Assembly (NCBI RefSeq): GCF_004340205.1
Contig: NZ_SLWB01000006.1
Location: 165,548-229,547, forward strand
DNA: 64,000 nt
Source: Acetobacteroides hydrogenigenes
Lineage (GTDB): Bacteria > Bacteroidota > Bacteroidia > Bacteroidales > ZOR0009
Direction: 5' to 3'
Both the position numbers and the translations under genes were made by a program. The notes below the pieces were generated by a model. That model saw nothing but the letters and a program-made list of their open reading frames with translations, searched no databases and had not been told where the DNA came from. Position 1 is the first letter of the stretch. Each line of letters begins with the position of its first letter. Shown here piece by piece: positions 55,436 to 63,908 of the stretch.

Positions 55436-57892
55436 ATGAATATCTCCTATAGCTGGTTGAAGGACTACCTGAAAACCGACCTTACACCCGAACAGATTTC
55501 TGAGATACTAACGTCGATTGGCCTAGAGGTGGACTCTCTCGAAAAGGAAGAGGCCATTAAGGGCGGATTGGAAGGCGTTGTTGTGGGCTACGTTGTAGAA
55601 TGCGAGCGCCACCCCGATGCCGATAAGCTAAGCGTTACAAAAGTTGATGTTGGCGGTCCCGAGCTGCTACAAATCGTTTGCGGTGCGCCAAACGTTGCTG
55701 CCGGACAAAAGGTTCCTGTTGCTACTGTAGGTACTACCCTCTACTCGGGCGACGATGAGTTCAAGATCAAGAAGTCGAAGATACGTGGGCTAGAATCATT
55801 CGGTATGATTTGCGCTGAAGATGAGCTGGGCCTTGGCCACTCGCACGACGGCATCATGGTGCTTGATCCTGAAACACCAGTAGGAACACCTGCAAAGGAG
55901 TACTTCAAGCTAGAAGACGAGTACGTATTCGAAATAGGGCTTACCCCCAACCGTGTTGATGCGGCATCGCACTACGGCATTGCCCGCGATGTGGCGGCCT
56001 ACCTTAAGGTAAACAACATACCTGTATCGCTCGAGAAGCCATCGGTGGATGAGTTTAAGGTAGATAATACCGCTAACGTTATCCCTGTAGAGGTTATAAA
56101 CCCAGAGGCTTGCCCACGCTATGCAGGCATCACCGTATCGAACGTAAAGGTTGGCCCATCGCCCGAATGGCTGCAGAAGAAGCTGCGCGCCATCGGCATC
56201 AACCCAAAGAATAATGTGGTAGATATTACCAACTTCATCCTACATGAGCTGGGTCAGCCGCTACACGCGTTTGATGCTGCCAAGATTGCAGGAGGTAAGA
56301 TTGTGGTGCGCACCGCCCCAGAGGGAACGCCATTCACCACCCTCGATGGCGTAGAGCGCAAGCTTAACGAGGCCGACCTAATGATCTGCAACGCCAACGA
56401 GCCAATGTGCATCGCAGGTGTTTTTGGCGGATTGGACTCGGGCGTTACCGAGGAAACCACCAGCATCTTCATCGAGAGCGCTTACTTCAACCCCGTATCG
56501 GTGCGCAAGACTGCCCGCCGTCACGGACTGAATACCGATTCGTCGTTCCGCTTCGAGCGTGGAATTGACCCACACCAAACCATCTACGCGCTTAAGCGTG
56601 CCGCCCTTCTGGTGAAGGAGCTGGCAGGTGGCGAAATCTCATCCGAAGTAATCGACATCTACCCTACGCCTATCGAGAATTTCAGCGTAGAGGTATCGCT
56701 AGATAAGATGCGCAAGCTAATCGGTAAGGAGATCGAAACCGAGACTATCATGAATATACTCGGTGCGCTAGATATAGCCATCGTTGAAGATAAGGGCGAC
56801 GTACTGCTACTAAGCGTTCCTGCCTACCGTGTGGACGTTCAGCGCGAGGCCGACGTTGTGGAAGAGGTGCTCCGCATCTACGGATACAACAACATCGAGA
56901 TGCCGCTACAGGTACGCTCGACGCTATCGTTCGAGCCACGTCCCGAAAAGGATAAGATCGTTAACACCGCATCGGATCTGCTTTCGAGCAACGGTTTCAA
57001 CGAAATCATGTCGAACTCGCTTACCAAGGCGGCCTACTACCAAGGGCTAACCGCCTACCCAGAAGAGAAGTCGGTTCGCATCATCAACCCGCTTAGCGGC
57101 GACCTTAGCGTAATGCGCCAAACCCTATTCTTCAACGGAATGGAGGCCATTGGCCTTAACACCAGCCACCGTAACGCCGACCTGAAGCTGTACGAGTTTG
57201 GTAACGTGTACGCCTACAACGCCGAAAAGGCAACCGAGGAGAACCACCTCCGCGCCTACAACGAGAATTACCACGTTGCGCTGTTCGTAACCGGAAACAG
57301 CAACACCGAAAGCTGGAACACCAAGATAGTTCCAAGCGACTACTTTACGCTCCGCGCATCGGTTGAGCAGCTGCTATCGCGCTTCGGCATCAGCCTGTTC
57401 GACCTAAAGGTGGAGGAGAACAGCCTCGACTTTATCAGCGATGGCGTAACCTACCTGCTAAACGGCAAGAAGTTCATCGAAATGGGCGCAGTTGCCAAGA
57501 AGTTCCGCAACATGTTCGACGTGAAGAACGAGGTGTTCTTTGCCGAGATCCGCTTCGACCTACTGATTAACTTCGTTCGCAAGAGCAAAACTACCTTCAA
57601 GGAAATATCTAAGTTCCAAGAGGTACGCCGCGACCTAGCCCTGCTGCTCGACAAGAAGGTAACCTTCGCACAGCTACGCGAGACTGCCCTTCAAACCGAG
57701 AAGAAGCTGCTTAAGAAGGTTGGCCTCTTCGACGTATACGAGGGCAAGAACCTCCCTGAAGGCAAGAAGTCGTACGCGCTTAGCTTCATCCTACAGGACG
57801 AGACCAAGACGCTTACCGACCAGCAGATCGACCGTATCATGGACAACCTGGTGAAGGCGTTTGAGCGCAGCTACGGGGCTCAGCTACGATAG
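55436..57892 (+). CDS. pheT: Phenylalanyl-tRNA synthetase beta subunit
   Basis: An 818-residue protein of normal length. Domains in order: an N-terminal tRNA-binding (OB) domain with ERHPDADKLSVTKVDVG (about 40-150), a B3/4 editing domain (FTTLDGVERKL, CIAGVFGG), B5 domains (about 405-480), a catalytic-like core (GFNEIMSNSL, VMRQTLFFNG), and the C-terminal anticodon-binding FDX-ACB domain (RRDLALLLDKKVTFAQL). It forms the alpha2-beta2 enzyme with PheS, whose gene is not in the window. Confidence 0.97.
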   Translation: MNISYSWLKDYLKTDLTPEQISEILTSIGLEVDSLEKEEAIKGGLEGVVVGYVVECERHPDADKLSVTKVDVGGPELLQIVCGAPNVAAGQKVPVATVGTTLYSGDDEFKIKKSKIRGLESFGMICAEDELGLGHSHDGIMVLDPETPVGTPAKEYFKLEDEYVFEIGLTPNRVDAASHYGIARDVAAYLKVNNIPVSLEKPSVDEFKVDNTANVIPVEVINPEACPRYAGITVSNVKVGPSPEWLQKKLRAIGINPKNNVVDITNFILHELGQPLHAFDAAKIAGGKIVVRTAPEGTPFTTLDGVERKLNEADLMICNANEPMCIAGVFGGLDSGVTEETTSIFIESAYFNPVSVRKTARRHGLNTDSSFRFERGIDPHQTIYALKRAALLVKELAGGEISSEVIDIYPTPIENFSVEVSLDKMRKLIGKEIETETIMNILGALDIAIVEDKGDVLLLSVPAYRVDVQREADVVEEVLRIYGYNNIEMPLQVRSTLSFEPRPEKDKIVNTASDLLSSNGFNEIMSNSLTKAAYYQGLTAYPEEKSVRIINPLSGDLSVMRQTLFFNGMEAIGLNTSHRNADLKLYEFGNVYAYNAEKATEENHLRAYNENYHVALFVTGNSNTESWNTKIVPSDYFTLRASVEQLLSRFGISLFDLKVEENSLDFISDGVTYLLNGKKFIEMGAVAKKFRNMFDVKNEVFFAEIRFDLLINFVRKSKTTFKEISKFQEVRRDLALLLDKKVTFAQLRETALQTEKKLLKKVGLFDVYEGKNLPEGKKSYALSFILQDETKTLTDQQIDRIMDNLVKAFERSYGAQLR

Positions 57893-57998
57893 TCTTTTGT
57901 AAAGAAGTTAAACGGAAGTTATACCGAAGGTAAACGGAAGAATTTAGAAGTCCAGCCTTTTCTTTAGCCTTGAGGCTTTGAGATAACGAAACTCCACG

Positions 57999-58035
57999 AG
58001 ACCTAACAGGATTTATCCCCCTGTTAGGTCTTTTT
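57999..58035 (+). terminator. Terminator of pheT
   Basis: Stem AGACCTAACAG/CTGTTAGGTCT (57999-58009 with 58021-58031) followed by TTTTTCG. It is about 100 nt after the stop. Confidence 0.9.
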
Positions 58036-58039
58036 CGTT

Positions 58040-58300
58040 TGCGACTAGGCCTCATCACCCCTAAAGCAGGGGTCGCGAGGCCTAACCTAGGGGTCGTACC
58101 CCCTCATCGAGGCCTCGTGACCCCTACTTTAGGGCTAATTACCCCTCGCCGAGGCCATGCGAGGCCTGCAAAAGGGGTCGCGACCCCTAGGGTAAGGGTT
58201 GCAACCCCTACAGCTAGGGGGCGTGACCCCTAAGTTAGGCCTCGCGAGCCCTCCCATAGGCTCCAATACCCCTATTCTTGGCAGGGGAAAGCCCAACACA
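58040..58300. repeat. GC-rich array of palindromic units of about 21 bp
   Basis: Roughly eleven degenerate units built from the words GGGGTCGCGACCCC, AGGCCTCGCGAGCCC and ACCCCTA. Many are palindromes (for example GGGGTCGCGACCCC near 58176, GGGTTGCAACCC near 58196). The mean spacing is about 21 bp. Base composition is far more GC-rich than the surroundings. The open frames over it (rich in Arg and Pro) are products of the repeat, not genes. Confidence 0.88.
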
Positions 58301-58314
58301 GGCCATATACAGGG

Positions 58315-59685
58315 TTATCGGCAGCGAAGAGGCTCCATTCTCCCTATCAGCATACGGATGCGAAGCAGGAAGAGCAGCGAGCAAATACCCAAACCGATGG
58401 GAAAGCCAAACCAAATGCCGACCTCGCCAAATCCGAAGCGGAATGCAGCAAGGTAACTCGTTGGAATGGCAATCAGATAGTACGATATAACGGTGAGCAT
58501 GCTAGGAATCTTGGCGTCGGCTAGCCCCCGGAGGATACCCGAGAAGACGATCTGTGTCGCATCGAACACCTGAAACACGACGAATACAATGATAAGCTTA
58601 GAAGCAACATGCGCTACCTCGTCGCTAGATGTAAAGAGGTAGGGAATTTGCCTATGAAAGATTAGGAAGATAGCGCTTACCACCATAACCATAGCCGTTA
58701 CGATTTGCGACGAGGATACGGATGCCCGCTTGATGAGCGAGGGCATCTCCAGCGCCGATAGCTGGCTGATGCGGATAGTGGTGCTGAACCCGATGGCCTG
58801 GTAGAGCATGAACCCTAGTCCCGATAGGCTGATTACGATTTGGTGGGCCGCCAAGCCAACCTCTCCCAACCAGCCCATCATTATACCGGCAAAGATGAAG
58901 GCCGATGCCTCGGAGAAGACGTGAATCCCCATTGGAACGCCCAGCCACACCAGCTCGCGGACGACTGCAATCCGGAGCCTCAGCAGCTTCGAAAGCTGCA
59001 ACGCATGACGAATAATTGGCTTCCTAAATACCAGCACCAGCATGGCTGTCGCCATAAATATTCGGGACAGCAGCGTAGAAATACCCGCCCCTTCGACGCC
59101 CAATGCAGGTAAGCCCAGCTTGCCAAAAATGAGCGCGTAGTTGCTGCCAATATGCAGAATATTGCCGACAATGGTAACAAGCATAGCCGACTTGGTATCC
59201 GCCATCCCTTCGCACAGCTGCTTCCCCATCAGGAATAGCATCGTAGGAAACATGGAAAGGGCAATATAGATAAAGTACGACTGCGCAATCCCAAGAATCG
59301 AACCGGGCTGATGCATAAGCGGCATCATAAGGTATAGCCCACCACATACAGCAACGAGCAGTAGTCCCACTAGCGCGTTGGAGAGGAGCCCGTGGCGAAA
59401 GTACGATCCTATTGCTGTCATATCGTTTGCACCATAAGCCTTGCCTACAAGAGGAGTGAGGGATAAGGCAAATCCCATCCCAAAGAAAAGGGGAAGTGAA
59501 ACCAGCATGTTGGCAAAGGCAGCAGCAGCCAGTTCAGTGGTTCCCAAGCGGCCTACCATCATATTATCGGCAAGGCCAACGGTAATCTGCCCAAGTTGAG
59601 AAATCATAACAGGAAGGCTCAGGCGCATCGTATCGCGGTAGTGAAGCCTGTGCAAGCGCCAAAAACGTTTCATTTCGAAAAGCAT
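58315..59685 (-). CDS. MATE-family multidrug/cation antiporter
   Basis: A 456-residue protein with about 12 membrane helices in two similar halves. LPVMISQLGQITVGLADNMM is the typical first helix of NorM-type MATE transporters, and GVPMGIHVFSEASAFIFAGI the start of the second half. It exports cationic compounds using H+ or Na+. The start could also be at 59673 (MKRFW). Its 3' end reaches the GC-rich repeat array. Confidence 0.93.
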   Translation of the reverse strand: MLFEMKRFWRLHRLHYRDTMRLSLPVMISQLGQITVGLADNMMVGRLGTTELAAAAFANMLVSLPLFFGMGFALSLTPLVGKAYGANDMTAIGSYFRHGLLSNALVGLLLVAVCGGLYLMMPLMHQPGSILGIAQSYFIYIALSMFPTMLFLMGKQLCEGMADTKSAMLVTIVGNILHIGSNYALIFGKLGLPALGVEGAGISTLLSRIFMATAMLVLVFRKPIIRHALQLSKLLRLRIAVVRELVWLGVPMGIHVFSEASAFIFAGIMMGWLGEVGLAAHQIVISLSGLGFMLYQAIGFSTTIRISQLSALEMPSLIKRASVSSSQIVTAMVMVVSAIFLIFHRQIPYLFTSSDEVAHVASKLIIVFVVFQVFDATQIVFSGILRGLADAKIPSMLTVISYYLIAIPTSYLAAFRFGFGEVGIWFGFPIGLGICSLLFLLRIRMLIGRMEPLRCR

Positions 59686-60105
59686 TTAAGATGATTGTAC
59701 GAAAGCGATACCTTTCCCCCGTCAAGCAAACCTAGGCTGCGCTTGTCATTGCCGGGCGGCAATGGGCTTCAAGGTGGGAAGCTACAGCCTACGATAGATA
59801 AATGTGCTTGGCGAGTCGCCGAAAACGGGGCAAAGGTAGCACCTACAGCTAAGCGATCAAAGCTAAGAAAGGGTAATGCACAGAAGTCAGGAGGGTCTAC
59901 TCGTTTCAGTAAGGTATAATGATATACGACATACTCATCACGAAAATCGAAAATACTTTGTTTGTGTGGTTGAATACAATTGGAGATTATCTCGTGATAC
60001 TTGATACGTGAGTCGTGATACCATAAGTGCTAACCGTATTTAACGCACTACAGCAACTGCCATTTAAGCTCCATTCTGCTATCTTTACGCTAAATTTCAG
60101 AAAGG
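59686..60105. other. 420-bp divergent intergenic region
   Basis: No gene. On the MATE side there is a hairpin CATTGCC/GGCAATG with loop GGGC (about 59748-59765) in a GC-richer block (59710-59860) that would be MATE leader RNA on the minus strand. On the other side are two direct copies of TCGTGATAC (about 59992 and 60010). TATCTTTA at 60080-60087 may be the -7 element of the rightward gene. Confidence 0.45.
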
Positions 60106-60744
60106 GTGAGTGCCATTTTGCTAAATAGAATTGCTGAAGGAGAAGGGCTGCATCTCGACTTTAAGTATGCCGTTACCGACTCGAAGAAGATAGCCCGCTC
60201 GCTGGCCGCCTTTGCCAACACCTCGGGCGGCTCGCTGCTGCTCGGCGTTAAGGATAACGGCAGGATTGCAGGGGTAAACTCCGACGAGGAGTACTACATG
60301 ATCGAAACCGCCGCCCAGCTCTACTGCAAGCCCGAAGTTCCGTTTAGCGTTATCCGCTGGGATGTGGGTGGAAAGGTGGTGCTCGAAATCCTCATCGAGG
60401 AGAGCCGAAAGAAGCCCCACACCGCCCCCGATAAGGATATGAAGCCCACCACCTACATCCGCGTAGCCGACGAGAACATGAAGGTAGGCCGGCTGCACTC
60501 GCTCTACTTAAAACAATCGTGCGGAAAGCTGCGCCCCGTAAACCTCGGGGATCGACATCAAAAGGTGATAGATTTCCTTACCGAGAATGGACCATCGTCG
60601 TTCACCCGCATCTGGAAGAAGCTGCTCCTATCAACAAAAGAGGCCGAGCGCATTGTGCTCGACCTGCTCGCTATCGATACGCTTACCATAAAATCGACTC
60701 ACGATGGATCGCTGATTTCTATCAACAGCGATGAGGGCCAGTAA
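60106..60744 (+). CDS. Schlafen AlbA_2-domain protein
   Basis: A 212-residue protein with a GTG start. Its AlbA_2 domain (about 10-125) shows EGLHLDFKYAV, SLAAFANTSGGSLLLGVKDNG and TYIRVADENMK, the typical E/DFK, N and G-rich motifs. The C-terminal part (about 150-212) may be a winged helix (TENGPSSFTRIWKKLLLS). Such proteins are annotated as putative DNA-binding or ATP-binding regulators. Unlike many relatives it lacks an HATPase-like C-terminal domain. Confidence 0.85.
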   Translation: MSAILLNRIAEGEGLHLDFKYAVTDSKKIARSLAAFANTSGGSLLLGVKDNGRIAGVNSDEEYYMIETAAQLYCKPEVPFSVIRWDVGGKVVLEILIEESRKKPHTAPDKDMKPTTYIRVADENMKVGRLHSLYLKQSCGKLRPVNLGDRHQKVIDFLTENGPSSFTRIWKKLLLSTKEAERIVLDLLAIDTLTIKSTHDGSLISINSDEGQ

Positions 60745-60750
60745 CGCTCA

Positions 60751-61086
60751 CTAATCCTCCATCTTTTTCATCCGAACAACCCTTACAATGGAAAAGTAGG
60801 TTAGCCCCAAGTAAAATGCTACGAGGGTGACAAAATGGATAACCGAGGCTTGCAGCGTACGCTCGAATCCGTAGTAATCAAACACTACCCTGCTATAAAC
60901 TAAGGCTAGGATAAAAGTTGCAGCAATAATTGCTACTCGTATATAAATAACATTATCCGTTTTTGGTACTAAATGGGTATGACAGCGTTCGCATACGTAT
61001 CGCTTTCCATCAGAAATACGAAGGGCGTAGCTAAAAGGCAGTTTCGCGCCACACACTGGGCATGAGAATTTTTTATTTCCAGACAT
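60751..61086 (-). CDS. Zinc-ribbon membrane protein
   Basis: The start at 61086 (MSGNKKFSCPVCG) is preferred over one ten codons earlier. The 111-residue product has two CxxC pairs (CPVC and CERC, 19 residues between) and then two membrane helices (about 50-70 and 82-102), similar to small CXXC-20-CXXC proteins. Function unknown. It may be co-transcribed with the small membrane gene upstream. Confidence 0.75.
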   Translation of the reverse strand: MSGNKKFSCPVCGAKLPFSYALRISDGKRYVCERCHTHLVPKTDNVIYIRVAIIAATFILALVYSRVVFDYYGFERTLQASVIHFVTLVAFYLGLTYFSIVRVVRMKKMED

Positions 61087-61135
61087 TTCTTCAGTATTTG
61101 CTTTGCAAAGCAGCAAAACGCCACTCGTCTTTTTG

Positions 61136-61336
61136 TTAATTTTGACTATCAGACTTCAAATTATTTCTCCTTCGCTGAATCACTAAGAAATCCAGCCCAT
61201 ATGTAATTGCCGATATAGCGAGAAGGAAAATCCAAGCAATGCTATTCTCCTTGCTAAAGCTCATATCGGTAAATACGATCAAGTAAAGAAGGGCAAGAAT
61301 ACTAATCCCTACTAAGATCTTTCGAACGTGCTTCAT
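61136..61336 (-). CDS. Small two-helix membrane protein (66 residues)
   Basis: Two hydrophobic segments (about 7-24 and 33-52) with a basic tail (QRRRNNLK). No recognisable family. It lies 49 nt upstream of the zinc-ribbon membrane gene on the same strand, so the two may form an operon. Confidence 0.6.
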   Translation of the reverse strand: MKHVRKILVGISILALLYLIVFTDMSFSKENSIAWIFLLAISAITYGLDFLVIQRRRNNLKSDSQN

Positions 61337-61506
61337 TGTAGGCTACATTAATGCACCGCAAAGTAAGCAAAAACTACTAAATATACCTTTGAAATAGAGA
61401 ATGCTAAAAAAAGCCAAAAGAATAAAACGAGAAGTTCAACACTCCGTATTTTAGATAACTTGGGATGAATTATAATCTCAGAGTGTCATAACTAATAGTA
61501 GAGAGC

Positions 61507-62736
61507 ATGCAACAACAAAAAAAGGAAATTATTCTTCTCAACATTTCGGGCGAAGACAAAGCAGGATTAACGGCCTCTCTAACCCAAATTCTCAGCCTAT
61601 ACAACGTTCAGATTCTAGACATAGGACAGGCAACCATCCACGACGATCTTGCGCTAGGCATTCTATTCGAAGTACCGCAGGAATCCGAGTCATCGCCTAT
61701 CCTTAAGGATTTACTTTTTAAGAGCTATGAGATGGGCGTCAACGTGAAGTTTACCCCCATTTCTGAGGAGCGCTACAACGGTTGGGTAAACCATCAAGGG
61801 AAAGACCGTTATATCCTTACACTTTTGGCCCGAAAACTCACTGCTGAACATCTAGCCCAAACGACCAGCATTATTGCCGAGCAGGGGCTCAATATCGACC
61901 TCATAACTCGTCTAACGGGCCGTACACCGCTAGATGGCGACGTCAACAAATCGAAGGCCGTAGTAGAACTATCCGTTCGTGGTACTCCTAAGGATATTGA
62001 TAAAATGAAAAGCGATTTTGTAAAGATATCTGGCGATACAGGGGTGGATATTGCTTTTCAGGTCGACAATATTTTCCGACGCAACCGCCGTCTGGTATGC
62101 TTCGATATGGACTCGACCCTTATCCAAACCGAAGTGATCGACGAATTGGCCGAACGCGCCGGCGTAGGCAATGAGGTTAGAGCCATTACTGAAGATGCAA
62201 TGCAGGGTAAACTCGATTTTAAGGAAAGTTTTATTAAGAGAGTTTCTCTTTTAAAAGGCTTGGACGAAAGCGTGATGAAAGAGATCGCAGAAAACCTGCC
62301 TCTGACCGAAGGAGCAGAAAGGCTAATGAAAACGTTGAACCGCTACGGCTACCGAACGGCCATTCTCTCTGGAGGGTTTACCTATTTCGGCAACTACCTT
62401 AAGGGTAAACTGGGCGTAGACTATGTTTTTGCCAACGATCTGGAAATAAAAGATGGAAAACTTACAGGAAGGCATCTTGGCGAGATTGTTGATGGACAAA
62501 AGAAAGCTGAACTCCTAAAGCTATTAGCCTTTAAGGAGGACCTTCACCTCGATCAGGTTATTGCAGTAGGCGATGGATCAAACGATCTGCCGATGCTTCA
62601 GTTAGCAGGCTTGGGAATAGCCTTCCATGCCAAACCAAAGGTAAAGGAGAAAGCCAGACATGCCATTTCCACCATAGGACTCGACGGCATCCTTTACCTA
62701 CTCGGCTTTAGGGATAGAGAGATGATGGTAGATTAA
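61507..62736 (+). CDS. serB: Phosphoserine phosphatase with two N-terminal ACT domains
   Basis: A 409-residue protein. Two ACT-type domains (about 5-85 and 100-180: LLNISGEDKAGLTASL, then ILTLLARKLTAEHLA) precede a HAD phosphatase with CFDMDSTLIQTE (nucleophile D200 region), ILSGGFTYFG and VIAVGDGSNDLPML. It makes L-serine from phosphoserine; the ACT domains usually bind serine for feedback. It ends at a terminator shared with the convergent CHAD gene. Confidence 0.95.
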   Translation: MQQQKKEIILLNISGEDKAGLTASLTQILSLYNVQILDIGQATIHDDLALGILFEVPQESESSPILKDLLFKSYEMGVNVKFTPISEERYNGWVNHQGKDRYILTLLARKLTAEHLAQTTSIIAEQGLNIDLITRLTGRTPLDGDVNKSKAVVELSVRGTPKDIDKMKSDFVKISGDTGVDIAFQVDNIFRRNRRLVCFDMDSTLIQTEVIDELAERAGVGNEVRAITEDAMQGKLDFKESFIKRVSLLKGLDESVMKEIAENLPLTEGAERLMKTLNRYGYRTAILSGGFTYFGNYLKGKLGVDYVFANDLEIKDGKLTGRHLGEIVDGQKKAELLKLLAFKEDLHLDQVIAVGDGSNDLPMLQLAGLGIAFHAKPKVKEKARHAISTIGLDGILYLLGFRDREMMVD

Positions 62737-62741
62737 AGCAA

Positions 62742-62777
62742 TAAAAAAGGAGTGGTAAAAACACTCCTTTTAATTTT
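62742..62777. terminator. Bidirectional terminator
   Basis: Stem AAAAGGAGTG/CACTCCTTTT (62745-62754 with 62762-62771), with A and T runs on the two sides, overlapping the end of the CHAD gene. Confidence 0.88.
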
Positions 62778-63558
62778 ACGATAAAATTAGGGCAGATTCA
62801 GCTTGTGAATATGCTCGTTCAGAAAAACTTTTAAGCAAGTCAAGAACTTTTCTCAATGCTCTATCAGCATTTATCTTGAATTCTAAAGCGACATTGGCAT
62901 CTCCATACTCTTCTAAAAGTTGATGAACCATCTGAACATCATGCCACTCCCCTATAGCTTCTTGTACGCTTTGAAGGTAGTCTATATTCACCCCTAATTT
63001 CTTTACCCTTTGCTTTGGTAAGACTTCACTTACATACATCAATGTCTTTACCTTCTTTCGACAATCGTGCAGATGTTTTTCACTTATTGCTTCACTTGCA
63101 GCAATACTGCCTATATATTCTATTGATGTTTTATAGAAAAGTTCAACACGCCGCCATTGAAACTCTTTTATGCATTTTTCTGCATACAGGCACGCAGTTG
63201 ATATACTTTTTAGACGAAATTTTTTGCTCCGTTCTAATCTTCCCATTGCACCTTTCTGTACTTGCTTTTGTTGTTCCAATAAACTCGGACAATCAATCTG
63301 ATATCTCTCGGCAAGTTCCAATGTAACATGTGCATTTCGAATAGCACCACCTATCGAAAAAAGTTTTTGAACTCGTCGAATGCATCTTGGAGTACGATTA
63401 TCAAGCGATAGTTCAAACAGAGCCCTTATTCGCTTTATTTGAATACGCATTTTATGCAATTCTTCAGGATTACCACCCTTCAAAAATGCCTTATAATGCT
63501 TAAGCATCGATCCCCAAGCATTATGCAAATACTCGCGCTGATGACTTCGACTTAGCAT
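62776..63558 (-). CDS. CHAD-domain protein
   Basis: A 260-residue helical protein with the two CHAD half-repeats: LHKMRIQIKRIRALFEL near the N-terminus and LHDCRKKVKTLMYVSEVL in the second half, each giving a basic, conserved His/Arg/Lys surface. CHAD domains bind inorganic polyphosphate. No CYTH triphosphatase domain is fused or adjacent. Confidence 0.9.
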   Translation of the reverse strand: MLSRSHQREYLHNAWGSMLKHYKAFLKGGNPEELHKMRIQIKRIRALFELSLDNRTPRCIRRVQKLFSIGGAIRNAHVTLELAERYQIDCPSLLEQQKQVQKGAMGRLERSKKFRLKSISTACLYAEKCIKEFQWRRVELFYKTSIEYIGSIAASEAISEKHLHDCRKKVKTLMYVSEVLPKQRVKKLGVNIDYLQSVQEAIGEWHDVQMVHQLLEEYGDANVALEFKINADRALRKVLDLLKSFSERAYSQAESALILS

Positions 63559-63652
63559 TTATATCAAGATTCACGGACAGATTACGCGAAAAGACAAAGC
63601 CCCCTTTTCTATGCCCAATTTATGAAAAATAAAAGGACCATTGTACAGGTAC

Positions 63653-63695
63653 AAAAAAAGAGGGTCTGCCTTATTCAGACAAACCCTCTTTTTTT
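63653..63695 (-). terminator. Terminator of the tRNA cluster
   Basis: On the minus strand AAAAAAAGAGGGT pairs with ACCCTCTTTTTTT around a loop that contains a smaller GTCTG/CAGAC stem. It begins 2 nt after tRNA-Ala. Confidence 0.9.
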
Positions 63696-63696
63696 G

Positions 63697-63770
63697 TGGA
63701 GGATAACGGATTCGAACCGTTGACCCCCTGCGTGCAAGGCAGGTGCTCTAGCCAGCTGAGCTAATCCCCC
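63697..63770 (-). tRNA. tRNA-Ala (anticodon TGC)
   Basis: A full cloverleaf on the minus strand: acceptor GGGGGAT/ATCCTCC, D-arm TAGCTCAGCTGG, anticodon arm CCTGC-CTTGCAC-GCAGG with TGC, T-arm CGGTTCGAATCCG and discriminator A. The 3' CCA is not encoded (CAA follows). Confidence 0.97.
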
Positions 63771-63773
63771 CAG

Positions 63774-63850
63774 TGGTAGTCTCGCGCGGATTTGAACCGC
63801 GGACCCCTACATTATCAGTGTAGTGCTCTAACCAACTGAGCTACGAGACT
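63774..63850 (-). tRNA. tRNA-Ile (anticodon GAT), with encoded CCA
   Basis: Acceptor AGTCTCG/CGAGACT, D-arm TAGCTCAGTTGG, anticodon arm CTACA-CTGATAA-TGTAG with GAT, T-arm GCGGTTCAAATCCGC, discriminator A at 63777, then CCA at 63776-63774. Only 3 nt separate it from tRNA-Ala. Confidence 0.97.
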
Positions 63851-63869
63851 ATATAGTCAATTAGTTTTC

Positions 63870-63902
63870 TTTTAAAAGTTCCGAAGCACTTGGCTTCGGA
63901 AC
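63870..63902 (-). terminator. Terminator-like hairpin between 5S rRNA and tRNA-Ile
   Basis: GTTCCGAAG/CTTCGGAAC (9-bp stem) followed on the minus strand by TTTTAAAAG. It may be a partial terminator or a processing site. Confidence 0.7.
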
Positions 63903-63908
63903 CTGTAG

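Noticed and set aside
58039..58456. Pro/Arg-rich open frames in the GC-rich array after pheT
   Set aside because: They follow the palindromic repeats and run into the antisense of the MATE gene.
59695..59919. Rightward 74-codon open frame upstream of the AlbA_2 gene
   Set aside because: It begins in the leader region of the divergent MATE gene and has no family-like features.
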